From Bacteroidales bacterium (lineage in GTDB: Bacteria > Bacteroidota > Bacteroidia > Bacteroidales > P3), in assembly GCA_017522105.1 (NCBI GenBank), contig JAFXAA010000017.1, positions 91,637-155,636 on the forward strand: DNA of 64,000 bases, given 5' to 3'. Positions 14,703-24,700 of the stretch are shown here, in pieces (within the stretch, counting starts at the first letter, position 1; every line of letters begins with the position of its first letter). Position numbers and translations under genes: made by a program. Below the pieces are notes generated by a model. That model did no database searches. It was not told the DNA's origin and saw only the letters and a program-made list of their open reading frames with translations.

Positions 14703-15554
14703 CATCCCGAAATAGCACGCCTGACGCTGCGATATATAGCCTCCACCCTACTGTTGGCCACCTACTTGCCAATGGTACTATTTTCGTCACTGCACACGCA
14801 CCACGAGACGGTTGACACTCATGACAACTGCCTGCAGTGCGCCGGCCACTTCGAGACCCACCACAACCACCAGCACGACTGCCTGTTCTGCAATTTCCTC
14901 AGCCTGTACTATCACGGGCAACCATCAGAGCAGCCGCGCTTTATCCTCCCCTCCGCGGAAACGGCGCTTCCCCTCATTGCGGGAAACGTCAATACACATT
15001 GCGCCGGGGTGGCCAGGCTGTCGGAAACCGACAGCCCAGCGATTATTTTTTTTTTGCCAGACACTATTTTTTGCTTATCTTTGCAATCGGAAGACAGCCC
15101 TTGCCGTACACGCAATTGCATAAAATACAACGCAATACACCACACCACAAGGTCTGTTTCCGCTCGACAGTATGGAACAAATGCTAAGAAAAGCACTCTC
15201 GATCATAGTACCGATACTGATACTCCTGGGCACCGCCGGGATGTCGGTAGAACGATGCTCATGCACCGGACGAGTGTCTGTCGTGTTCCCGTCGGCCGAC
15301 GACTGCTGTCCCACCGGCAGCAGCTGCAAGACGACAGTCACAATGCAACTGTCCGACTATGTGCCCACTGCCGCAACAACCCTCGCCCCACCCCTGCTGC
15401 CATTTCTGGCCACGACCCACCTCCTTGTGGACAGGCCGACGCCACTCCCCCTGTTGCACACACCGCCGGCGGCCCACGGCCCCGCGCCCCACGGCCACTC
15501 GGCCGAAACGATTGCTATACTGAGGGTTTGACGCTTTCCTCCAAGCGCCACTAA
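14700..15554 (+). CDS. His/Cys-rich exported protein, metal-related; both ends uncertain
   Basis: Only the first 110 codons look like a gene. A hydrophobic leader (YIASTLLLATYLPMVLFSS) is followed by SLHTHHETVDTHDNCLQCAG and HHNHQHDCLFCNFL. The pattern of His pairs and CxxC motifs resembles small periplasmic proteins found next to metal-related TonB receptors in Bacteroidetes. They are usually about 110-130 residues. The open frame runs on to 15554, but codons after about 15060 overlap the next gene and its promoter and are Arg/His-rich shadow sequence. A perfect 9-bp hairpin plus T-tract at 15016-15055 suggests transcription stops near codon 110, although no stop codon is there. A frameshift in the T-run is possible. 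The start is also unclear: TTG at 14700 lies inside a promoter box and the first ATG (14772) would lose the leader. Confidence 0.5.
   Translation: MHPEIARLTLRYIASTLLLATYLPMVLFSSLHTHHETVDTHDNCLQCAGHFETHHNHQHDCLFCNFLSLYYHGQPSEQPRFILPSAETALPLIAGNVNTHCAGVARLSETDSPAIIFFLPDTIFCLSLQSEDSPCRTRNCIKYNAIHHTTRSVSARQYGTNAKKSTLDHSTDTDTPGHRRDVGRTMLMHRTSVCRVPVGRRLLSHRQQLQDDSHNATVRLCAHCRNNPRPTPAAISGHDPPPCGQADATPPVAHTAGGPRPRAPRPLGRNDCYTEGLTLSSKRH
15016..15055 (+). terminator. Terminator-like hairpin and T-run inside the open frame
   Basis: GGCTGTCGG AAA CCGACAGCC is a perfect 9-bp stem. A run of T follows after 8 nt. It sits where the first small gene would be expected to end. Confidence 0.5.
15076..15083 (+). 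promoter_or_regulatory. -7 box for the Cys-rich protein, receptor and HMA genes
   Basis: TATCTTTG, 88 bp before the ATG at 15172. Confidence 0.65.
15172..15531 (+). CDS. Small Cys-rich exported protein (HYC_CC_PP-like)
   Basis: This 119-residue protein starts with a signal sequence (LRKALSIIVPILILLGTAG), then RCSCTG, DDCCPTGSSCK and a Pro-rich C-terminus. The spacing of Cys, CC and Cys resembles the HYC_CC_PP proteins that precede TonB-dependent receptors in Bacteroidetes; the His-Tyr of that signature is not conserved here. It is probably periplasmic or membrane-anchored and may bind or sense metal. The start could be the ATG at 15172 or at 15181. It lies 56 bp upstream of the receptor, in the same direction. 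The long frame that overlaps it on the same strand is probably not translated this far. Confidence 0.65.
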   Translation: MEQMLRKALSIIVPILILLGTAGMSVERCSCTGRVSVVFPSADDCCPTGSSCKTTVTMQLSDYVPTAATTLAPPLLPFLATTHLLVDRPTPLPLLHTPPAAHGPAPHGHSAETIAILRV

Positions 15555-15587
15555 CCTCATGTATAACAGCAATCGAAAAAAAACACC

Positions 15588-17567
15588 ATGAACAAACACA
15601 CATTGGCTGCCTGCCTGCTATGGCTGGCAGCCGCCAACGTCGGCGCACAGACCGACACCACCCGCAACCGCACGTTGCAAGAGGTGATCATACAGCAACG
15701 CAAAGACGACGGCATTACGCGCATGAGCGGTGCCGCAAACGGCATGGAGATAGGCCAGGACGAACTGTTCAGGGCCGCCTGCTGCAACCTGGGCGAAAGC
15801 TTTGTCACCAATCCCTCGGTCGACGTAAACTACAGCGACGCCGCCGTCGGTGCAAGACAGATAAAACTGCTCGGCCTGAGCGGACAATACGTACAGCTCC
15901 TGCTGGAGAACATGCCCACCACACAAGGCGCCGCCACCCCCTATGCGCTGGGATACGTGCCGGGCGCATGGATGAAAAGCATAGCCGTGAGCAAAGGCGC
16001 CTCGAGCGTGAAAAACGGCCCGCAAAGCATCACCGGACAAATCAATGTGGACTACCTCAAGCCCGAAGACGAGCCAGGCCTGCTGCTCAACCTCTACACC
16101 GACAGCCACCTGAAAACCGAAGCCAACGCCGTTGGCAACCTGCACCTCGGCCACCACCTGAGCAGCGAAGTGCTGGCACACTACGAACGCGGACTCATGC
16201 ACATGGACGAGAACGGCGACGGCTGGCACGACTCGCCACTGGTGGAGCAACTGCACCTGCAAAACAGATGGAAACTCGCACACGGACGCTACATTATGCA
16301 CGCCGGCATAGGCTATCTGGACGAACAGCGCGATGGCGGGCAGATGGCCGACTACAGCAGCAACCCCTACCGTGTGCTCACCGGTGCCCGTCGATTAGAA
16401 GCCTACATGAAACACGCCTTCCTCATCGACCGCCAGCACAACACCAACCTTGCCCTGCTCGCCAACGGCGACATCTACACCCTCGACGGCACCTTCGGCC
16501 CCACCCGCTACGGCAACCGGCAGCAGAGAATCAACGCACAACTGATACTGGAACACGAATTCAGCAGCATGCACAGTCTCTCCACAGGCATCGGTGTCGA
16601 TGCCGACCGCATCGCCGAGTCGCACTCCTCCCTCCCCCTCCACCCCACCGACGAATACACCCCCGGCATCTATGCACAATACACCTTCACCCCAAACTAC
16701 CGATACACCCTCATGGCTGGTCTGCGGGCCGACCACAGCACCTTCTTCGACCGGACCTACACCACACCACGGCTGCACATGAAATGGGTGGCAACCGACT
16801 GGATGACCCTGCGCGCCTCGCTGGGCAAGGGCTACCGTACACCCCACCCACTGGCCGAGCACCACTATCTGCTCGCCACCGGCCGCACACTCAACCTGCT
16901 CGAGCCGACATTGGAAGAGGCTTGGAACAGCGGCGTAAGCTCGACATTCTACATTCCCCTCGCCAACCGGACCATAACGCTCAACGCGGAATACTACTAC
17001 ACCGACTTCATCAGCCAAACCGTGGTCGACTACGACAGCGACCCTACAAAAATAATCATCTCGCCGCTCAACGGCCAATCCTTTTCACACACCGTACAAG
17101 TCGACGCCTCCTGCGACATCACCGACGAACTGAACCTGCTGGCCGCCTGGCGCTACAACCACGTGATGTGCACCTATGGCGGAAAACTGCGCGAAAAGCC
17201 TCTTCAAAGCCGCTATAAAGGGCTGCTCACCGTCGGCTGGCGGCCCATGCTCGCCCTATGGCAAATCGACCTCACCCTGCAGCTCAACGGCCCGGGACGT
17301 GTGCCGGCACACCTCGCCGCCGACGGAAGTCTGTGTTCCGAAAGCACCTTCCCTGCCTACCTTCAGATCAATATGCAGATCACTCGCGAGTTCCGGCACT
17401 TCTCTCTCTACCTCGGTGGCGAGAACCTGACAAACTATCGACAACCCAACCCAATAGTGAATGCAGCCAACCCCTGGGCCGACACCTTCGACCCTACCCT
17501 CGTGTGGGGACCCGTGCACGGCATCATGCTATATGCAGGCATACGACTGAATCTATGGAAAATATAA
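15588..17567 (+). CDS. TonB-dependent outer-membrane receptor, probably for a metal or metal chelate
   Basis: This 659-residue protein has a signal peptide ending near AQT, a plug domain (about 25-150, with GARQIKLLGLSGQYVQLLLE) and a beta-barrel ending in an aromatic-rich strand (YAGIRLNLWKI). There is no SusC-type carboxypeptidase-like extension, so it is of the classical BtuB/FepA size class. It should import a ligand across the outer membrane using TonB energy. The neighbours are two metal-ligand-rich exported proteins and an HMA-domain protein 20 bp downstream, which points to a metal such as copper. The ligand cannot be read from the sequence. Confidence 0.92.
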   Translation: MNKHTLAACLLWLAAANVGAQTDTTRNRTLQEVIIQQRKDDGITRMSGAANGMEIGQDELFRAACCNLGESFVTNPSVDVNYSDAAVGARQIKLLGLSGQYVQLLLENMPTTQGAATPYALGYVPGAWMKSIAVSKGASSVKNGPQSITGQINVDYLKPEDEPGLLLNLYTDSHLKTEANAVGNLHLGHHLSSEVLAHYERGLMHMDENGDGWHDSPLVEQLHLQNRWKLAHGRYIMHAGIGYLDEQRDGGQMADYSSNPYRVLTGARRLEAYMKHAFLIDRQHNTNLALLANGDIYTLDGTFGPTRYGNRQQRINAQLILEHEFSSMHSLSTGIGVDADRIAESHSSLPLHPTDEYTPGIYAQYTFTPNYRYTLMAGLRADHSTFFDRTYTTPRLHMKWVATDWMTLRASLGKGYRTPHPLAEHHYLLATGRTLNLLEPTLEEAWNSGVSSTFYIPLANRTITLNAEYYYTDFISQTVVDYDSDPTKIIISPLNGQSFSHTVQVDASCDITDELNLLAAWRYNHVMCTYGGKLREKPLQSRYKGLLTVGWRPMLALWQIDLTLQLNGPGRVPAHLAADGSLCSESTFPAYLQINMQITREFRHFSLYLGGENLTNYRQPNPIVNAANPWADTFDPTLVWGPVHGIMLYAGIRLNLWKI

Positions 17568-17586
17568 CCCCAAAAAACAAACCAAA

Positions 17587-17916
17587 ATGAAACAGACACT
17601 TTTGACCATTTTCACCTGCCTGCTGATACTGGCGGGCGGCAAAGACCTGCGTGTGCTGGTGATGACACCCACACCGCAGATGCATTGCGAAAACTGCGAG
17701 AACAAAATCAAAAAGAGCCTCCGATTCGAGAAAGGGGTGACAAAGATAGAGACCAGCATCGCAGAACAAACCGTCACCGTGACCTACGACGCCAGGAAAT
17801 GCGACGCACAACGTCTGCAAGCAGCCATGAAACAAATAGGATACGACACAAAGGTGCTATCGGACAAGCCTCTCACCACCAACAAAAACAATAGCGTCCA
17901 GAAGAAAAAGCAGTAA
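17587..17916 (+). CDS. Exported heavy-metal-associated (HMA) domain protein
   Basis: This 109-residue protein has a short hydrophobic leader (LLTIFTCLLILAGG) and one HMA fold at about 25-95. The metal-binding CxxC is Cys34-Cys37 in QMHCENCENKIK, followed by the usual VTKIETSIAEQTVTVTYD strands. The C-terminus is Lys-rich. It resembles CopZ/MerP-type metallochaperones and may take metal from the upstream receptor in the periplasm. It is the last gene of the locus. Confidence 0.88.
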   Translation: MKQTLLTIFTCLLILAGGKDLRVLVMTPTPQMHCENCENKIKKSLRFEKGVTKIETSIAEQTVTVTYDARKCDAQRLQAAMKQIGYDTKVLSDKPLTTNKNNSVQKKKQ

Positions 17917-17952
17917 AGCCCGACCAATAATCGGGCAACAACAAAGAAAAAA

Positions 17953-17980
17953 GGACTGCCCGGAGAAACCCGGGCAATCC
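17953..17980 (-). terminator. rpsO terminator
   Basis: TGCCCGG and CCGGGCA pair around a 6-nt loop, with GGA/TCC outside. On the minus strand TTTTTTCTTTG follows. It may also serve the convergent HMA gene. Confidence 0.75.
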
Positions 17981-18022
17981 CAACCATAACCAAATAAATA
18001 TGAAAAACTATTACCTTTTTCT

Positions 18023-18292
18023 TTATTTGCGGAGGCCGAGCTGCTTGACGATGGCGCGGTAGCGCTCGATGTCTTTCTCCTTCAGGTAGTCAAGCATCTT
18101 GCGGCGTTTGCCGACGAGCATGACGAGGGCACGCTCGGAGACCTGGTCTTTCTTGTGCTCCTTCATCAGCTCGGTGAGGTGCTGTATGCGGTAGGTGAAG
18201 AGGGCAATCTGTCCTTCGGTGCTACCACTGTCTTTCGCGGATTTACCATACTGCGCGAAGATTTCTTCTTTCTTTTCTTTTGTCAGATACAT
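18023..18292 (-). CDS. rpsO: Ribosomal protein S15
   Basis: S15 is a small 30S subunit protein that binds the central domain of 16S rRNA. The 89 residues match the family length and show its hallmark helices (GSTEGQIALFTYRIQHLTEL, then KKDQVSERALVMLVGKRRK and LDYLKEKD). The promoter is at 18342-18349 with a -33 box, and a terminator follows at 17953. It is transcribed alone. Confidence 0.97.
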   Translation of the reverse strand: MYLTKEKKEEIFAQYGKSAKDSGSTEGQIALFTYRIQHLTELMKEHKKDQVSERALVMLVGKRRKMLDYLKEKDIERYRAIVKQLGLRK

Positions 18293-18341
18293 AACGTGTT
18301 ACGTTTATTTTCTTTATTTGTTTTCGTTCTCAAATCGGATG

Positions 18342-18349
18342 CAAAGATA
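18342..18349 (-). promoter_or_regulatory. rpsO promoter (-7 with -33)
   Basis: CAAAGATA (plus strand), with CAAA at 18369-18372 giving the -33 TTTG at 19-nt spacing. Confidence 0.75.
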
Positions 18350-18487
18350 CACATTTTTCCGAAACTGGCAAAATATTTTGCACGCAAACCGCACTTTTAA
18401 CACTTGTTAAGAAAGTGCACGGCACATAAACAGCAGGTATAGCAAAGCGATGCGGAGGGGGTGCCGGAGGCACTGTGACGGGACGGA

Positions 18488-18580
18488 GTCCCTACGGAGC
18501 CCCTACGGAGTCCCTACGGCCGTTCTTCAGTGGAAGACCGAAACTCAGCCGTAGGGACTCCGTAGGGGCTCCGTAGGGGA
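18488..18580. repeat. Long inverted repeat P1 built of 11-bp units
   Basis: The left arm 18488-18520 and right arm 18548-18580 match at 31 of 33 positions, with a 27-nt loop. Each arm is made of tandem 11-mers of the type CTACGGAGTCC/CTACGGAGCCC. The loop contains TTCTTCAGT, the unit used in P3 and P4. It lies between the giant gene's terminator and the rpsO promoter. Confidence 0.85.
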
Positions 18581-18629
18581 GGCGTGCAAAATAGGGCGCC
18601 GCTGCACGCGGCTGACGATGCACAAAAAA

Positions 18630-18658
18630 GGGGGAGGCACCTGCTTGGTGCCTCCCCC
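18630..18658 (-). terminator. Terminator of the giant FN3 gene
   Basis: GGGGGAGGCACC and GGTGCCTCCCCC form a perfect 12-bp stem with a 5-nt loop, followed on the minus strand by TTTTTT. Confidence 0.85.
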
Positions 18659-18667
18659 CGGTAGTGT

Positions 18668-18692
18668 CGGCGTCCGGGTATGCCGGACGCCG
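18668..18692 (-). terminator. Additional hairpin just after the giant gene
   Basis: CGGCGTCCGG and CCGGACGCCG form a perfect 10-bp stem with a 5-nt loop. It lies between the stop at 18709 and the main terminator and has no T-tract of its own. It may protect the mRNA 3' end. Confidence 0.5.
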
Positions 18693-18708
18693 TGGTCATG
18701 CTGAAGTG

Positions 18709-21700
18709 TTACTTCAACACCAGTTTGCGTACTGCGGCGGCCTGCTCGCCGACGATGCGGACGAAGTAGGTGCCACGGGCCAGCATGCTGACGTCGAAGG
18801 TGACGGTGCCGTCAGCGGCGCGCTGCGACATCACGGTGCGGCCGTTGAGGTCGATGACGCTCACCTGCTCCATGCCGCCGGCACGCACGGTCACGGTGCT
18901 CGTGGCGGGGTTCGGGTAGAGGGTCACTTCGTCGAGGCTCACCTGGTCAATGCCTACATTGTCGGCGAAGGTGGCCGTGTAGGTCATGTCGGCGGTGACG
19001 GTGATGGTGCGCGGGTTGTCGGTGTTGCCGTCCTGCCAGCTCACGAAGTGGTAGCCATCGTTGGCCGTGGCGCCGATGGTGGTGGTGGTGTTCTCAAGGA
19101 ACGAGCCGCCGCCGCTGACGGTGCCCCATGCGTTGTTGTTGGCAAGGACGGTGATGGTGTAGTAGGTGGGCTCGGGGCCGCTGCCACCAGTGGTGGTGAA
19201 GTTGGTGGTGGCGCTCCAGAGGCCCGTCACGCCCTCGGCGCAGGTGGCGCGCACGTAGACGTCATAGGAGGTCTCCGTGTCGAGGCCCGTGAGGACCACG
19301 CTGTTGGTGCTGACGGTGATGGAAGTGCCCTGTCCCTGGCTGGTGCCCTGGTAGCCGAAGTCGACGGTGTAGGAGGTGGCGCCGGTGGCATTCCAGCTGA
19401 CGCGTGCCGTGGTGCCGGTGATGTCGCTCACGGTGACGCCGGTGACCTGCTCGCAGGTGAGGGTGGTGAAGCTCACGGTGTCGCTCCAAGCGCTGGCGAG
19501 CTGCTCGCCGCAGAGGGCGCGGACAGACACCTGGTAGGCCGTGGCCGAGGCGAGGCCCGTGAGGGTGTGGGTGGCGGAAGCGAGGGTGTCGTAGCGGTCA
19601 AGGCTGGGGCCTGTGACGTGGAGCTCCCAGGCGTTCTGCTCGGCGCCCGGCGTGAAGGCGACGACGGCTGAGGTGTAGTCGATGCCGGAGACCGCAAGGG
19701 CGGTGGGCACGTAGCAGGGCTGCTGGTCTGTGGTCACGGAGAGCAGCACCCACTCGCTCGTCATGCCCATGGGGCAGAGGGCGCGGAGGCCCACACTGTA
19801 GGCGGTGCTGGGCGTGAGGTCGGTGAAGGTGTAGTTGTTGCCGGTGACGACAGTGCCTCCATCAGGCTCCTGCCACTCGCCCTCGACGAGGGCCACCTCG
19901 AAGCTGTCGGCCACGCCGCTCCACGAGAGAGCGATGCTGTTGTGTGTAGTCACGGCGGCGAGGTCTTCAGGCATGTCGCAAGGCGGTGCCACAGTGGTGA
20001 CCCTGATGTCGTCGATGCCAACGGAGTAGAACGTGGAGTTGTGCTCCCAGCGGAAGGCTATCTGGACGGCATTGGACTGGGCGACATCGAAGGACACCGA
20101 GTCCTGCGTGTGGGTAGTAGCGGATGTCACCGTCTTGACAAGCACGAATGAGCCGTCGAGGTCGGTGGGGTCGGTGACGTAGCCCACGGTGAGTGTGCCG
20201 CTGGTGGCACTCTCCATGCGGTACCAGAAGCTCATGTTCAGAGTGCTGACAGGCGCAGTGAATGGCGGCAGAGCAACGACCTTGGTGTTGCCCTGGGTGG
20301 CACCGCTGCCCGAGGTCAAGGTCAGGCAGTTGGTGCCTGAATGCGGATACCAGTAACTACCGCTGCCGGTGACGTGCGGGAAGTACTTGTTGTCGGTGCC
20401 AGAGGTGTAGGCCTCCCAGCAGCCCGGCAGAGAGCCTACCGTGTTGTAGGTGGTGCCTTCCACCGACTCGAAGTCTTCGCTGTAGGGCAAGGCTGTGAGG
20501 GAGCAGAGGGTGGTGAAGGTGGCATTTGTAGCCCAGCTGCTGGTCACCGGGTCGGCCTCCGTCGTATCGCATATCTTCATGGCAGACCATGTGTAGGTGG
20601 TGTTGGCGGAGAGGTCGGTGAAGGTGTAGCTGTTGCCCTGCACGTTGACATAGCGGTAGGCCGAAGCAGAATTATCCTTGATGCGCACCATGTAGAAGGC
20701 GGTGTCGTCGCCGGTCCATGTGAGCGTTGCACCGTTGGAGGTAAAGTTGGACGCTGCGAGGTCGTAGGGGCGCACACATGCCTGCGGCACGATGCTGATG
20801 TCGTCGATGGCGGGCGCAATGTCGAGGTATTCGCCGTTGAGGGCGTTGTTGAAGTGGTAGAAGACGACGCGCTTCACGCCCGAGATGCCGTCGATGCTCA
20901 TGGTGTGCACACCCCATGTGGTGTCACAGCGGGCGTGCACCCAGCGCACGTTGCTGCCCCACGGCGTGCCAAGGTAGGTGTCGGGGATGACGACATCGAT
21001 GGCCGGGTCGACCACCATGACGGAGATGCCGTCGTTGACAGCCGCCGGGTTGCCGCCGCCACGGTAGCGGAAGCTGACCTCGAAGCTGTTCTGGGCGGCG
21101 CCGAAGTCTATGTCGCGGTAGGCGGCCACATTGGTGACAACGTTGCGACGCCACGAGTTGGTGGCACCGCCGTCGGCGCTGAGGTACATGACGTTGCTGT
21201 TGTTGCCGGGGACAATGTCGCCGCGGTACCAGTTCACGGTGTTGTTGCTGGCGGTCTGCCAGTTCTGCCACTCGGCGGCATCCTCGAAGTCGTAGGTGTA
21301 GGGCACGGTGGCGGGCACCTGCGAGGTTATGAACGAGGCTGCCTCACGGCTGAAGGACGACGTGTCACCGTTGGGGCAGATGGGGGCCACTCGGAAGGTG
21401 TAGGCCGTCGTGGGGTTGAGGCCGGTCAGCGTGAAGGGGTTGACGGTGGCCACAACAGTGTTCACAGCAGGGTTCTGTACGTATGCCTCGCTGTACTCGA
21501 TCACCCAGCTTGTGCAGCCCACGGTGTCGGTCCAGCCGAGCACTGCGGTGTTGTGCGTGACGTCGGTGACCGTGAGGTCGTAGACGCGTGCGCAGGCGGG
21601 TATCACATCAATGTACACCTCGTCAAGGTAGACAATGTAGGACGAACTGGACGCGAGGTTCTCCATCATGCCGCGGAACACGATACGGTCGCCGTTGCCG

Positions 21701-24700
21701 GAATAGGAGGCGGTGTTGACGAAGTACTCGGTATAGGTGGTGGTGAGGGCAATGGTGTCTATCAAGGTGAAGGTAGCCATGTCGCCCGAACCGGACATCA
21801 CACCAACCATGATATGCTTGCCGGCCACAGAGCTCTTGGCCCAGAAGCTGACCTCTACATTGTTGATGGGATAGCTGGCCGTGTCGATAGCAGGCGAAAT
21901 GAAAGCCTCGTCGGTGGCATAGCTGGAGGAGTTATAGAAGTAGAAGTATGCATACTTGGTGCCGTTGTGAGCGTTGGCTGCGGCGCTGTTGACATAGGGG
22001 TAGTTGGTGCTGCCTCCATTGTTGAAGCGCTGCCAGCAGAGAGGCAGGGCACCTGTGGAGCCTGTGGCTTCGTACTCCCAGTCCATGCTGTAGGGCAGCG
22101 AGATCTGGCCACACTCGGTGTTGAAGGACACGGCGTCTGACCACAGGCTGGCATCGGTCTCCGAGCACAGGGCGCGGACGCTGACCTCGTAGTGGGACGA
22201 GTTGACGAGGCCGGTAAGGACGACGCTGTCAGTATTGACAATCATCGATGTGCCCTGACCGTGCACGAAGCCCGGCTGGCCGTACTCCACCTCGTAAGAG
22301 GCATTGTTGTTGCGCGGGTTGACCCATCTGACGACCGCAGAGTTCTGCGTTACCTGGCTGACGGTGACGCTGTCGAGGCGCGGGCAGGTGGGCAAAATGT
22401 GCACGTCTATCTCGTCCACAAACCAGTAGAAGCTTGCAGAGGTTGGCGTGTGGCGCAGCACCATACGGGCGCTATCCGGCGCGTTCTCAAAGGAAACCGT
22501 CTTTAACTGGTAGGCACCGCTGAAGTCGCTGTAAGAGTAGTGCTGCACAACGACGAACGAAGTCTCGTCAGAGGGGTCGGTCATGTAGCCCACATCGAAG
22601 ACACCAGCACTGGCGGAGGTACCCTCCGGGCGGGTCTGGAACGAGAGCTCCAGCGCGTTGATGGGCTGCGAGAAAATCGGCAGGACGAGGTAGTTGGACA
22701 CGTCGGCAGCACCAGACCTAAACTTGAGGCTGTAGCCGCTGGAGCCATAGCGATAGGTAGATGAGCTGTAGAGGGCTATGTATGAGCCGGAGTGGCTGGA
22801 GAAGACATCCCAGCATGGAGGGGCACCGCCTTCCATGGCTGTTCCATCACCGTTGGCCAAGGCAACCATGCCGTTGAAATCCTCAAAGAAAGGTATTGCC
22901 TTGGGGGTGCACAGAGTCTGCAGGCTGCCTTCAATGGTCCACGTGCTATGCTCGTCGCCGCAGTCGGAACGCAGGTAGTAGTAGTATGTGGTCTGCGGCG
23001 CAAGGCCGGTGACAGTAATATGGTTGGTGTCGGAGGTCAGCACGCTGACGCTGTCGGAAGCAACGGCACTGGCTGGGTCTATCGGGCTGAGGGAGACCAC
23101 AACGGTATAGCCCTCCGACGAGCCCGTCCAAGAAAGCTCAAAGCTGCCGGTGTCCACGTTGCCGACTGTCACATCGGCAGGCCTCGGACATGACGGAACA
23201 TGGTTGCAGGCAATGAAAGCCATATTGGCCGCCGACTTGGTGCGGTAGGCATAGGTGCTGGAGCCGGAAGTGTACTTGTAGGCGGTCGCATAGGTCTGCA
23301 CCGTGCCGTACTTGAAGTTGGTAGTGCCGGTGATGCTCGCGTCGCGCACAAAGGCAACGACGAGGTTGCTATCGCCATGGTAGAGGAACGGTGTGTTGAA
23401 GGCAATCTCGTTCCAGCTGTTGGCCTCGAAGAGCATGCTGCCGTCGTAGACGAGCTGCATGCTGCTGATAGGCAGCGTGTCGTTGAGGCCGGTGGTCGAG
23501 GTGGCACTGGTGGCCGAATGCCATTCGTCAAGGCCGGTGGTACCCATATACACGCGGAACGGTATGGGAGACGTGCCCACCGTGCCGGTCTCGATGGAGA
23601 TGCCACGGATGTAGTTCAGGGTGTCCATAAGCCCGAGGTCAAGCAACTCGGCAACGGTGTAGATGTGCCAGTTGGCCGTGTTGGTATACGAGCTGGAACC
23701 ATTGATAACATAACTGGAACTCGTGCTTGTGCCGTACACTATTGTGTCTTTAGCTTCCACAAAGCCTTCGCCGCAGTCAAGCTCGGTGTTGGCAGACACT
23801 ATCTGGCTCCATTCGCTGCTGTCGCCGTCGCACACGGTGCGCACGCGGAAGAAGTACTGGGTGAAGTCGGCGAGGTTGCCCACCGTAGCCGATGTCTCGG
23901 TGGTGGCCACAGAAGCCGCCACGTTGGTGAATTCCCTGCTCGTAGAAGCTTCCACGTAATAGTTGTAGCCGGAGCCCTCCCATGTCAGATCGACGCTGGA
24001 GGAGCCTACGGCCTCAACGGCGAGGTTCATGGGCCAGCGGCAGTCGGGCAGACGCTTCACCACCACGCTGTCGAAGTAGGCGTAGTTGGTGCCTGTAGAG
24101 AGCTTCGGCGCCACAAAGGCGATGCGAGTGCCTTCGCCGTAGTAGCCTTCAAGTGAGACCCTCAGGCGGTGCACCGAGGATGTGGGCTCGGCGGAGAGGT
24201 CGACAGAGTCGATAACGTCGAACGTCGTAAGGTCGTTGGGGTCGGCTATGGCACCCACGAGAAGGATGGTCTTGTAGGTAGACGTGGTGGGGCGTTTGAG
24301 GGAGAACTCCACCATCAGGTCGTTAATGCCGGTGGTGAACAGAGGCATGACGGCATAGGACATGATTGATGCCGTAGAGTTGAAGTACAGGCCTCTGGAA
24401 CCCGTCGAGGCGGCAGTGCTGTAGGGGTAGGGATACTGAACCGTGGAACCCTCCACGCCTTTGTCCCAGCACGTGCTGATGGGGTTGGCGGCACCGCTTG
24501 CATAGGCCTCGAAGTCCTCAATGTAAGGCAGGTCGGCCTCGGGAATGGCAAGGCAGTTGGTGCGGAAGCTCACCGGGTAGGTGGCCATGGAGAGGTCTCC
24601 GCAGTCAGCCTGCACCGAGACGAAATAGACGGAGTCGGGCTGCAGGTTTTCAAGGAAGGCCACCGTGTCGCTCACCGTCACGGTGAGGGTGTCATCTTCG

